Made by a program: the position numbers and the translations under genes. From positions 10,480,308-10,544,307 of the forward strand of contig BSYO01000020.1 in NCBI GenBank assembly GCA_033239525.1: DNA of 64,000 nt, in the 5' to 3' direction. Of this stretch, positions 46,978 to 57,341 are shown piece by piece. The notes under the pieces were generated by a model. It searched no databases. It was not told the DNA's origin and saw only the letters and a program-made list of their open reading frames with translations. Position 1 is the stretch's first letter. Each line of letters starts with the position of its first letter. Source of the DNA: Nepenthes gracilis. Taxonomy: Eukaryota; Streptophyta; Magnoliopsida; Caryophyllales; Nepenthaceae.

Positions 46978-48142
46978 GATCTAGATACTTGGCGGAAATA
47001 AAATGGGCTGAGAAGGATGTTCTGGGTCTCTGATGCAGGGAGATAAATAACTAAATTTGTAGATAACAAGCATCAATTATTTTTTCGCCACATTAGCTTT
47101 TAGGGAACTTTGTGATCATTTCAAAGGTCAAGTATTCTCGACCTGTATTCTGACTACTTTGATTGATTTGGAGAATGGAATCAGCCACTTCCGTATGTTA
47201 GGATTGTAAGCTTCTGCTTTTGGGGGGCTCGACTAGTCTTATAAACTTATCTGATGGGCTAGTGCTTGTTTTGTCTGAAGGTCAGGTGAGTTGGTCTGCA
47301 GATTGACTGGATTGGTATTAACTGGTTCGGGGCGATCAACCAAACATGGCCAATGCTTTTTGAGGGTGGTCGACTAATTACAGCGACGCTTGTCTCTTGA
47401 ACCGGCTCCAAAATCCTTGCTGACGCTGGTTGCCCCACAGGGTTGACACTCAGTAGGTATACGGGCACATTCTTTAACCGAGCATGGGACATGGTGAGAA
47501 GTGAGTCAACTTCTTCAAATCAGGTAGAATTGTTTAACAATGCAGCTGCATTTCCATTACTCTTGCCTGCAGGGTCTAATCCTGGTGATGTTGGGGAATG
47601 AAAGACCAATTTCTTTGGGGTATCAGAGCCCTGTTCCTATATTTTTTTGTATAAGGTGCTCTATTAAGAATAGGGGTGTGCTTGCTAATGTCCTCCTAAT
47701 GAGTTCATAAAAGGCTACTTAAGAGAGGGCTAATAGAAAGGCCTGACTCAATTAAGAGGTCATTCATTCGGAAGAGGCTTCAGTGCGATATGGTTTGAAA
47801 GGATTAATTTTATCCTGCTTATTGTCTTTGCATTAATGGCAGCCTACATTCCTCACGGGGAAGGAAAGGTGAAAGCAAGGGGATCCTATGTTCCCTCACC
47901 TCTGTCACACATCAACCATCCCTTCAGAAAGACATGCCAGCTAAGAATTCAAATCACTAAGAAGGTGTGAAGCAAGAGGAATTACAGGGGTCCACCACCA
48001 CCACCACACCCAACCTCCCAAAAAGGAAAATTTATTATGCAGAAATTGCTCGTATACAGATGTATGCAATGAAAAGAACAAAATGGGGTGGGGGAGTGGA
48101 ATTAAGAAAGAAAACACAATCAAGAAGTCTGAAGCCATTTAC

Positions 48143-48289
48143 CTTGCAGGAAATAGAGCAATAAGTGTACAGATTAGCATCAACCAGTCTTCTTCTGCAG
48201 ATCTCACATGTCGCCTCATCATCTGGTTTTGACCCACAATGAGGAAGTGGAGTCAGCGCTATAACCATCTGTCGGTTGCACCTGTATGG
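48143..48289 (-). CDS. PLATZ: PLATZ-family protein, middle exon (second zinc cluster)
   Basis: 49 codons, phase 0 at both ends. The acceptor is GTGTGTGCAG|CCATACAGG, the donor TGCAAG|GTAAATG. It encodes PYRCNRQMVIALTPLPHCGS and then CEICRRRLVDANLYTYCSIS with C-K at the end. This is the C-terminal half of the PLATZ domain with its C-x2-C...C-x3-C zinc-binding pattern. PLATZ proteins are plant-specific, nuclear, zinc-dependent A/T-rich DNA-binding regulators. No stop or frame break. Some plant relatives have the same QPY-x-CN block. Confidence 0.92.
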
Positions 48290-48431
48290 CTGCACACACA
48301 TCACTACTGAAAATCAACAAAGCTCCCAAAGTTCCAAAGAGCAAATAGTAATAGACAGAAGCAATAAGGACGAAACACCAGCATCTTGTATAGTTTCAAG
48401 CTGAACTGAAACAGGTAAGTGATGTGTGAAC
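48290..48431 (-). other. PLATZ intron 1 (142 bp)
   Basis: Donor ATTCAG|GTTCACAC and acceptor GTGTGCAG|CC. Removal joins ...CTKIQ to PYRCN, giving the expected domain order. The donor is non-standard after the GT (GTTCAC), so splicing may be weak; no better donor lies in frame nearby. Confidence 0.75.
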
Positions 48432-48752
48432 CTGAATCTTAGTACAGTCAAGGTATTGTTCAATCTCATCCAAGGGGACTACATCCTTGTACACATGCCT
48501 GTAGATTTTCAAAAGCTTGTGTTGTTGATGAGCACCTAAAGTCACACAAAATTGGCAAATCGAGGCGTTACAGTCTATGCAGTATTTGTTCATTTCATTC
48601 CTGCGAATCTGATGAACCGAGCAAGAGTCGAAGAAGGTCTTCTGCAAAAAGCCATGAAGCCACTCTGGTTTTTGCCTTTGCCAATCAACTTGATCAACCT
48701 GAAAATTACACATCGATATATCACTAGTACCAGACGTAGCCCAAGAAAACAT
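48432..48752 (-). CDS. PLATZ: PLATZ-family protein, first coding exon (first zinc cluster)
   Basis: From ATG at 48752 the frame is open for 107 codons to the donor at 48431. The PLATZ domain starts PEWLHGFLQKTFFDSCSVHQ and continues RNEMNKYCIDCNASICQFC, ...HQQHKLLKIYRHVYKDVV and DEIEQYLDCTKIQ. This gives the first Cys/His cluster, complete. A second in-frame ATG lies at 48713. A good acceptor (TGTAATTTTCAG, ending at 48699) precedes GTTGATCAAG, so coding may instead begin at 48698 after an upstream exon that is now beyond the transposon nest. With the three exons the protein is about 216 residues, within the usual PLATZ range. Confidence 0.9.
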
Positions 48753-49000
48753 TTTACTTTAAAAGAAAAACAGCAAACAAGAAAAAACAAACGTAAGTAG
48801 TCGTATTTTTGTTCTTTATATTTTGACTTTGGATAAACTTTGGCAGAACTGAATGCTACTACAATGTGACTGGAAGGCCAGGTGTTCACTAATGAGAAAC
48901 TTCATATCTATGGCTCAAGTCATTGGAATTAAATTATCAAGTAAGAGCAAAACTAAATAGAGTCTTTTCCAACAAAATAAGGGATCCAAAGCAAGGTGGT
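48753..49000 (-). promoter_or_regulatory. PLATZ 5' flank squeezed between gene and LTR A
   Basis: Only 248 bp separate the candidate start codon from the end of LTR A. It is T-rich on the minus strand (GTTTTTTCTTGTTTGCTGTT), which suits either a 5' UTR or an intron end before an acceptor. No TATA box was recognised with confidence. Confidence 0.4.
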
Positions 49001-50277
49001 TGTCACATCCACAACCCAAAACCTGTCATTAAAATATCTCATAGTCAGATTGTAATTTAAACCGCTAAATAAATTTGATTCAACAATTGACTTAATCCCA
49101 ATCCAAATATCGGGACACAATCCTATAATCTGATAATAAATATGACAAAGTTTAAAATTCAAAGACTACATCCAAAAGTGGCCCTAATGATCATCACCTA
49201 AACAACCAATAATCATAAGTAGGAAAAATTATCATCAAACCCGATAACAAAATAACCAAATTAAATCTAAAAGGCTCACGGCTAAATACAAATGGTCTAT
49301 AATCTAAAATAAGAACTCCATGTATAAATATACAAAATGTAATTAAAATACCCTAAAAATACTATTTTCCCTTGACAGCTCTCTAACATCCAAAATTCTT
49401 ACAAGTTATAATCAAATCCCGTTAATCTGAAAGGTTAATAAAAGATATCAAAAATGAGTTTTCTTATCTTTACATATATATAAAGATAATAAAATTGAGT
49501 TATATATATATATCAAATAAATAAATATGCAAAAAATAATAATCATGACTGAAATTGAAGTGATAAAAATGTCAAAATAAAACATACGAAGATCATATAA
49601 GCATATAAGAACCAAAGATCTATGATAGTTTAACCAACAATGATCGAATATCAAATTTTGGATTATAATTATTTTCACATAGTCAAATGTTATATAATAC
49701 TACTCACGACCCTTGGGTGGGCTGACTACTTATTATTCCACATAGTCGAAGTCAAATACCACTTTTTAGACCGATAGATATTAAATTTGACCTTAAATTT
49801 ATAAATAATATATTAAAATATATTCAAATATATTCTGTTAATTATCTATAATAATAAAAAAATAAATCAAATTTATTAAATTCAATGTAAAGTTTTCGCC
49901 AAATTATTAGTATAAAACAAGTGTATATGAAAAAATTGTTGAATATTTTAAGATTTCAAAACAACCTACTTTCATTTAAGATGTAAACATTCTAAATATC
50001 ATAAAATAGGAACAAAATTAACATACATGTGATATATAGTTAAAGAAAACAAACAAATATCATATATACGAGTATTTGAACAAGCAATATTTAGAGATTT
50101 CAGGAAAATTCATTAGTAAAAAAAGAAATGAGTTCACATACACTTACCAACACTTAAAATTATCAAAGATTAACTTAGAATAACATAGGTTTTACTTTCT
50201 CCCTCTTCCTCTTTCTCCCTCTCAGTCATTACCTATTCTCTTTCTCTTTCTTCTATTAAAATTTGCCAAAAATATGA
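49001..50277 (-). repeat. A: Tekay-like LTR, left part (split by B)
   Basis: The + strand begins TGTCACATCC. It matches 61696-63255 of B's right LTR in order (TATAATTAT...CATAGTCAAAT, then TTAAAATATATTCAAATATAT, then a CTCTTTCTCCCTCTC tract) and stops at GCCAAAAATATGA, where B starts. The remainder, 63600-63901, continues the same LTR. Confidence 0.8.
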
Positions 50278-50637
50278 TGTTCCCAGCCTAAAATCTAAAT
50301 TTATTTTTTCATACCTCATAATTGATTTAAAATTAGACTCTAATTTAACACCAAAAATTAATTGTTTAATTAGCCAACTTAAAATCAAATAAAATGTAGG
50401 ATACAAATTTGGAAAAAGCACCATTAAATAGTTCAGATAGTAATATAAATATTAAAAAATAAGACGGCAAAATATACTCAAAGGTGGCACTGAAATTCGA
50501 CAACTAGTTGATCTAATCCTCAAATAAGGAAGAAGTATATTAACTAAAATTAGATTATCCAATAACAACTTGTACATTATACTTAATTTAAGAACTTTCA
50601 TTAGTCAAAGGCCATAAACAAGAAATAACAGAAACAT

Positions 50638-51255
50638 TGTTGGGAAAGAGGGCGGACGACTTTCCCGATTAAACAGGACATAATAAATATGAACGAAGAA
50701 GAACAATGAACACAAGAATTTTTACGTGGAAAACCATTATCAATTAAGAGAAAAACCACGGACAATCCCGTCCACCGAATGTGTTTTCACTATAAGAGAG
50801 ATTTGGGAACAAATTCCCGTTACAGTAGAGAACAAGGAAAGATTGAAGAACAGAGCAATAGCAACACACACAATTACTATCGGTTTCTGCTTCCTTTACC
50901 GTTTTCTCTTCCTCTCTCTCTCATACACTTCTCTTTTTCACACACATATATCCAAAAGACATATAGGGCAATATTCAATACATAAAAGGACAAAAACGGT
51001 TCCTTCCAACAATATGAATATTCTCCTATCCAAAAATACGGCTCCTGCAAAACCGTCTGAGATCATGTATCTCCAGAATATTGCTGAGCTGGCGCTATTC
51101 TGTATTGTCAGGCGGGCGACCAACAGTTGGCCGTCCGCATTCTCCACAGGGCCGGTCAACATTTTGTTGACCGCCAATCCGATCAACATTCTGTTAATCG
51201 TCCATCCGGTCAACGGGACGTTGACAGAAATTCTTCATGGGAGAGATTTCCAACA
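50638..51255 (-). repeat. C 3' LTR
   Basis: + strand TGTTGGGAAAG...CCAACA. It contains three tandem palindromic GGTCAAC/GTTGAC units (51148-51230) where the other LTR has one, explaining the 50-bp length difference. Confidence 0.92.
51148..51230. repeat. palindromic GGTCAAC array in C 3' LTR
   Basis: Three units of about 27 bp: CCGGTCAACATTTTGTTGACC, CCGATCAACATTCTGTTAAT and CCGGTCAACGGGACGTTGAC. On the minus (coding) strand this lies about 25-105 bp into U3, upstream of the likely promoter. Confidence 0.85.
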
Positions 51256-51347
51256 AACTTTTCCTCTCGACCATGAGGAAGTTAATTCTGTCAGCCCGGC
51301 CATCTTGCAGCATGCCTCATTCTTTCCTTTTGGTAGAATATTTGTCA

Positions 51348-52830
51348 TCATGTCACCCCATTCTCTTCCGTGCTAACCTTGTCTAATGACAGAAGACCTT
51401 CCTTCAGCACCTCTCGCACCCAATGATATCGTGTATCAATGTGCTTTGATCTAGAATGGAATGAAGAGTTCTTACATAGATGAATGGCACTTTGGCTATC
51501 ACAAAGTACCACATATCTCTCCTGTTTGATGCCTAATTTCTGGACGAACTCCTTCATCCACAGCATCTCCTTGCAGGCTTCTGTGACTGCAATGCATTCG
51601 GCTTCAGTTGTGGATAGAGCTACACACTTTTGTAGCTTGGATTGCCAAGAAACTGCACCGCCCGCAAATTTTACCAAGTAACCCGATGTGGATTTGCGTG
51701 TGTCAACATCTCCGGCCATATCCGCGTCTGAGTATCCTACCAACTGCGGTTTATCACTTCCAAGACACAAGCACCTCTTGGAAGTACCCCGAATATATCT
51801 CATGATCCACTTCACTGCGGACCAGTGCTCCTTTCCCGGATTAGACAGAAATCGACTGACTGTCCGGACGGCATGAGCTATGTCTGGTCTGGTGCAAACC
51901 AAAGCATGCATCAGGCTTCCCACAGCCGATAACACCTTTCATGTATTCCTTCTCGTCATCCGTAGTCGGGCATTGACGAGTACTCAGCCTATGGTGATTT
52001 GCCAACGGTGTACTCACGAGCTTTGACTTCTCCATGTTGAATCGTTGGAGCACTTTCTCAAGATAGTTCTCTTGAGACAACCATACCTTCCTTGCCTTCC
52101 GATCGCGTAAGATTCTGACTCCCAGAATCTGCTTAGCCGATCCAAGGTCCTTCATGGCAAATGATCGTCCAAGCTGCTCCTTCAGCTTCTTTATCTAGTC
52201 TTCATTTCGTCCGACGATCAGCATATCGTCTACATATAGAAGGAGAACAACGTAATCATCGTCCGAGAACTTCTATACAAACACGCAATGATCACGAGTT
52301 GTCCGCCGGTACCCCTGACTGGTCATGACGGACTCGAACTTCTTGTACCACTGCCTGGGTGCTTGCTTTAATCTGTACAGACTCTTTCTTAGATGGCAGA
52401 CAATTTTCTCCTTCCCCTTGACTTTGAACCCTTCCGGTTGTTCCATGTAGATTTCCTCCTGAAGCTCACCATGGAGGAATGCAGTCCGGACGTCTATCTG
52501 TTTCACTTCTAAGTCCTGGGCGGCAGCCAGGCTCAGCACTACCCGGACGGAGGACATTTTAACAACTGGGGTAAAGATTTCATCAAAATCAATCCCCTTT
52601 TGCTGATTGAAGCCTTTCACCACCAACCATGCATTGTACTTAGACTTCTTGGTATTCTCGTCCTGTTTCAAACGATAGACCCATTTGTTCTAGAGGGCCT
52701 TCTTCCCCTTAGGAAGTTTGACAAGATCAAAAGTATGGTTCTCATAAAGAGAGCTCATCTCGTCCTTCATCCTCTTTGCTGTCGTTCTGCATTGCCTCTT
52801 CATAGTCCTCGGGCTCTCCGACATCAGTGA
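51348..52830 (-). pseudogene. C reverse transcriptase and RNase H
   Basis: The RT frame begins after a stop near 52694 and reads KYNAWLVVKGFNQQKGIDFD, RTAFLHGELQEEIYMEQPEG, LYRLKQAPRQWYKKFE, then a stop (52274) and the catalytic YVDD (about 52220-52240). After another stop comes LGRSFAMKDLGSAKQILGV. A small frameshift near 51925 leads into the RNase H frame (51935-51348: TRPDIAHAVRTVSRFL, YSDADMAGDVDTRKSTSGY, SKHIDTRYHWVRE). Three stops and one frameshift are the only obvious damage in the domain. Confidence 0.92.
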
Positions 52831-53850
52831 GCATGACGGATTCATTTTGTGACAGACGGACGGACGACAGTCTGTTGCGTAAGGACCGTCTCACAGGGAT
52901 ATTCCCTGCCGGTTGAGGAATGGCTCCCTCAGTGGTGTCATCCAGAGCTGTGACCTCCTCCTCATTATCCTCAACCGTCTCCTGACCAGGAACCTCTCCC
53001 TCCAATGATGCCAGACGGACAGCTTCAGTGCTCACTTGGTCTGTTGGCATATCGTCACATTTTGCATCTCTACCAATGTTTTCAATCGTCTCATTCTCAG
53101 CAAAGGTTACGTCCCTAGACTAGACGAGTTTTCTGGTAGCTGGATCATAGAACCGGTAGCCCAGTTCATTTCCCCGTAGCCCAAGAAGACGCACTGTGTC
53201 GTCTTTGGCTCCAGCTTTGTTTTCATTTCTTGGGACATGTACGAATGCTTTGCATCCGAATACTCGCAAGTGATCATAGGACGGCTCCTTGCCCGTCCAT
53301 ATCTTCTCTGCCACTTCACCCATCAGAGGCTTGCTGGGCGACCTGTTGATGATGTAGGCCGCCGTCCGGAGTACTTCTGCCCAGAACGAAGCATGAAGTT
53401 TTGCTTCAGAAAGCATACAACGTACTCTCTCTAAGAGCGTACGGTTCATCCGTTCTGCCACTCCATTCAACTGTGGAGTCTTTGGTGGTGTCCTTTGGTG
53501 CCTAATACCATGTGCCCGGCAGTAGGCATCAAAAGGCCCCAAGTATTCGCTGCCGTTGTCACTACGGATGGTCTTCAGTTTCTTCGCCGTCTGACGCTCT
53601 ACAAGAGTATGGAACTGCTCAAAGGTGCCAAGAACCTGATCCTTGGTCTTCAGTGGATAGACCCATAGCCTTCTTGAACAGTCGTCAATAAAAGAAACAA
53701 AATATTGGACTCCACCAAAAGACTTGTCTCTGAATGGTCCACACACGTCTGTGTGAACAAGTTCTAGGAGCTCCGCCTTTGGTCCAGATGATTCCCCATG
53801 GAATGAAACTCTCCTTTGCTTTCCAGCTAAGCAATGAGGACATAATTTTT
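52742..53850 (-). pseudogene. C integrase
   Basis: Minus strand. The catalytic core is open over 208 codons (53746-53120). The acids are in the HTDVCGP region (about 53740), TIRSDNGSEY (about 53545-53575) and NGVAERMNRTL (about 53440-53470). The C-terminal part continues to about 52742 with an acidic, Glu-rich tail (EDNEEEVTALDD). Stops at 53849 and 53107-53122 break continuity with the zinc domain and with RT. Confidence 0.9.
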
Positions 53851-54457
53851 ATCCTTCCTCATTTGCTCCAGTTATTAAGCCTTTTCTAGCTAAACAGGAC
53901 AGCCCTTTATCACTCATGCGGCCTAACCTTCTATGCCACAGATCTATTGTTCCAGTGCTTGTTGTGGTGTTTACATCTCCAGCCACTGCACAGGCCTTCA
54001 TCAGATACAGGCCGGAGGCCTTCTTACCTCTTATTATAATAAGAGACCCTCTTGTTAGCTTCCACTCACCTTTACAAAAGGTGTTACAATAGCCTTCATC
54101 ATCCAAACGACCGGCTGAGATGACATTCAGCCAGATGTCAGAGACATGACGCATGTCCTTCAGCATAAGCTTCGTCCCGTTATTTGTGACCAGGACGACA
54201 TCTCCCCTGCCTACAACAGGAGATGTTCCCTCATTCCCCATCCTTATTACTCCAAAGTCTCCTAGAGTATAAGATGTGAATAACTGCCTTCTGGATGTGA
54301 CGTGCAAGGTGGCACCGGAGTCAACTATCCAGCCGGACTCATCGTCCGTTACGTTTGCTACGTCTCCTTCACTTGTTAGCAGGAGGCCGCCTGCTGTGAC
54401 TACAGAGACGGAGGACTTCTCTTCTGTTCGGCCACTGTCACCTTTCTCCTTTTCCAC
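53851..54457 (-). pseudogene. C protease and integrase zinc domain
   Basis: Open for 202 codons. The retroviral-type protease motif GWIVDSGATLHVT (about 54300-54335) is intact. The pre-integrase segment reads LWHRRLGRMSDKGLSCL; the second His of the HH-CC zinc site is Arg here. CPHCLAGKQRR follows after a stop at 53849-53851. Confidence 0.9.
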
Positions 54458-55216
54458 ATTTTTCCGCTTTCATTTGAAGCAATGTTTTTTAATATGGCCC
54501 TTCTTGCAACAGTGGTGACACTCAAGGTTTTGATACCTTGATCTTGACTTGCTACGAGCTTTATCTCCTTGCTTTTGACCACGACCTCTACTTCTTCCCC
54601 TTGATTCAGTCACAAGTACCTCAGACGTCGGGGTCCCTTGTGATTTTCTTGACTCGTTCATGAGTAGGGAAGCAATAACCTCATTCAACTTTAATGTATC
54701 CTTGCCGAACAACAATGTTGTAACAATATGGTCAAAAGAGGCCGGCAGGGAGGCCAGCAGGACCAACGCGTTGACCTCCTCCTTGATTTCTTCATCAAAG
54801 GAGGACATCTGCGTCAATATCCGGTTGAACTCGTCCAAGTGCTTCTCAAAGCTTCCTCCCCCCGACAATCGTAGGCCATAAAAGTACTTTTTAATATGAA
54901 GCCTGGTCGTCAAGGATTTAGACTTGTAACGGCTCTCTAACTTCTCCCAGACCTCCACCAGATCAGTTATGTCAAGAACTTCTTGGAGAGTGTTGTCCAC
55001 CAGGCACAACTTGATGGTACAGTTTGCCAAATCTCTCTTATCTTGTTATTCATCATCAGTCAGATTTACAGGTTTGTTGTCCTTTTTCTTCAATACCTTC
55101 ACTGTCTCTTCTCTCGTTAGAATATTTTTCACCCTCTCTTGCCAGAGAATGAAGTTGCCCTGCCCGTTGAACTGCTCAACGCTGAACGGCAGATTCTTTA
55201 ACGACGAGGATGCCAT
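54458..55216 (-). pseudogene. C gag
   Basis: ATG at 55216 (MASSSLKNLPFSVEQFNGQG), stop near 55048, then open from 55030 to 54470 (LESRYKSKSLTTRLHIKKYF, FNRILTQMSSF). A basic linker and an intact CCHC zinc knuckle CHHCCKKGHIKKHC (about 54475-54515) follow. A TGA at about 54470 ends it before the protease frame. It is the nucleocapsid protein of the particle. Confidence 0.9.
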
Positions 55217-55239
55217 CAAAACAGAGTATGGAACCTGTC

Positions 55240-55250
55240 TCTGATACCAG
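55240..55250 (-). other. C primer-binding site
   Basis: On the minus strand CTGGTATCAGAGA two bases after the LTR end, matching the initiator tRNA-Met complement. Confidence 0.88.
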
Positions 55251-55251
55251 T

Positions 55252-55819
55252 TATTAGGAAAGAGGGCGGACGACTTTTCCGATTAAACAGGACAGTAATA
55301 AATATGAACGAAGAAGAACAATGAACACAAAAATTTTTACATGAAAAACCCTTATCAATTAAGGAAAAAACCACGGGACAATCCGTCCACCGAATATGTT
55401 TTCACTATAAGAGAGATTTGGGAACAAATTCCCGTTACAGTAGAGAATAAGGAAAGATTGAAGAATAGAGCACTAGCAACACACACAATTACTATCGGTT
55501 TCTGCTTCCTTCACCGTTTTTCTCTTCCTCTCTCTCTCATACACTTCTCTTTTTCACACACATATATCCAAAAGACATATAGGGCAATATTCAATACATA
55601 AAAGGACAAAAACGGTTCCTTCCAACAATATGAATATTCCCCTGTCCAAAAATATGGCTCCTGCAAAACCGTTTGAGATCATGTATCTTCAGAAGATCTG
55701 CTGAGTTGGCGCTATTCTGTATTGCCAGGCGAGCGGCCAACAGTTGGTCGTCCGCATTCTCCATAGGGCCGGTCAACGTCCCGTTGACCGGAACTTCTTC
55801 ATGGGAGAGATTTCCAACA
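55252..55819 (-). repeat. C 5' LTR
   Basis: + strand TATTAGGAAAG...CCAACA. The canonical first TG is TA. One palindromic unit, CCGGTCAACGTCCCGTTGACCGG, at 55769-55791. Confidence 0.92.
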
Positions 55820-57341
55820 AACACAAACCAACATTTGCAAATTCGAACCATTAAATTATATTTAATGATCTAAAACATCCTACAAACTATTATCTATAAA
55901 GCTTTTGCATGATTCAAAAATCCTTATAACTTTATTTGAACCTACAAATTCAAAAGGTTAGCAAATAGTGGTAACAATAAATATCACACTCAACAAATTA
56001 TATCTAAATTTTTATTTGTAGATATGTCAAATGAAGCATACAAGAGATGATAATCATGATCATAAAGTCAAAATACTGATAATATCAAATTCTCGATATA
56101 GCATATGTAAAATATATTAGAATATGACAAAACCATAGAGATGAAAAAAACTTGCTAAAATCATATAAGCATTTAAAATCGTACGACATGCAAAAATTAA
56201 TCAATATATATAAAAATATAAAACATGCAAAAATAATTCAAATATATAAAAACCAATAATGTGATAACCTTCTCAACAATAGTCAAATATTAAAGTTCAT
56301 ATTATAATTATTTTTGTATAACTAAAGGCCATACGTCACTATTCATAACTAGTGGATGAGTTGACTATATATTATTCGCTATAATTAATGTCAAACGTTA
56401 CTTATTCTAACCATAGATATTAAGTTTATCATTTAATTTGCAAAGGATATATTAAGACATATTTAAATATATTTTGCGAATGTTTTATAATAGTTATTAT
56501 TTAGTCAAAACTAAAAACTCTATATGAAATACAAATTAATATACTCTTTTCTCTAGTGGGAGAAAACGATTTACTCATCAAAGTCAAAGTATAATTTTTA
56601 TCAATTTTCTTACAAATAGAAAATATGCATGAACAAATATGTAAATATTTATGAAATGGAGAAGTTTAAGTGTGAAACTTTATGACATACAAGAATATTT
56701 ATATTGAAATTTCATGAATTAAACATAGTTTACAAAAAGTTAAAATATGAACTTTCTAAAATTTTATGAAATGAAAATAAATTGACATGCATACAAAATA
56801 AAATTAATTAAAGTATGAAATTATTATATGTGCGAGTATTTTAATAAGAAATGCTCAAAAATTTCATAAAAGAGCAACAATGAAGGAAGAAAATAACTTA
56901 AATATACTTACATTTACTTAAATATATCAAACATTTGCTTGAATTCTTCTCAAATTCACTTTTTTCTTCTATCTCTCTCTTTTTCTCTCTGTTTTCCTCT
57001 TCTCTTTTTCTATCTTCTCTCAAAACTTGGTCTAAAATAGCTAAAATCGACCAAATAGCCTATTTAAAATAAGTTGGTGCATGTGTACCTATCGAGCATA
57101 ATTCAGGTATAGAGGTAAAATCTAACCTACTCATAAGTACCTAACAAACATGCATCAAGTTCCAACATTCTAATTTAAATACGAACAAGTGCCACTTGTG
57201 CATACTTCCAAGTGTAGCTCATGTAAGAGTCAAGCGCATAATAGGTGCTTAGCATTTAATTTAAACCGTAATTAACATTGAAAATTCTTCAGTTTATTTA
57301 ATTTTAGTATCACTAAAATAATTTTTAAGATTCATATTTAA

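Larger units (their letters stand above)
40170..48142 (-). other. PLATZ intron 2 (7973 bp), hosting retrotransposon F
   Basis: Minus-strand donor AAG|GTAAATG and acceptor TTTCCAG|GTT, both phase 0. Element F with its target duplication accounts for about 6.0 kb, so the intron was about 2 kb before insertion. The remaining intron sequence (40170-40982, 46978-48142) holds no recognisable gene. Confidence 0.8.
50638..55819 (-). mobile_element. C: Ty1/Copia element (Tork/Tnt1-like), nearly intact
   Basis: LTRs of 618 bp (50638-51255) and 568 bp (55252-55819), flanked by aacat and aacac (one mismatch). The minus strand carries gag, protease, integrase, RT and RNase H in Copia order. Most catalytic motifs are kept and only a handful of stops and one clear frameshift are present. 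It is the youngest-looking insertion in the right-hand nest, lying in B's LTR. Confidence 0.94.
50278..57341 (-). repeat. B left LTR (3' LTR), interrupted by C
   Basis: Pieces 50278-50637 and 55820-57341. Sequence on either side of C joins to match B's right LTR at about 62055-62085 (AAATAAC...GAAAC and then AACCATTAAAT). Confidence 0.85.

Noticed and set aside
47259..47492. Minus-strand 77-codon frame in the PLATZ intron
   Set aside because: No recognisable domain and no splice sites linking it in phase to the neighbouring exons; treated as intron sequence.
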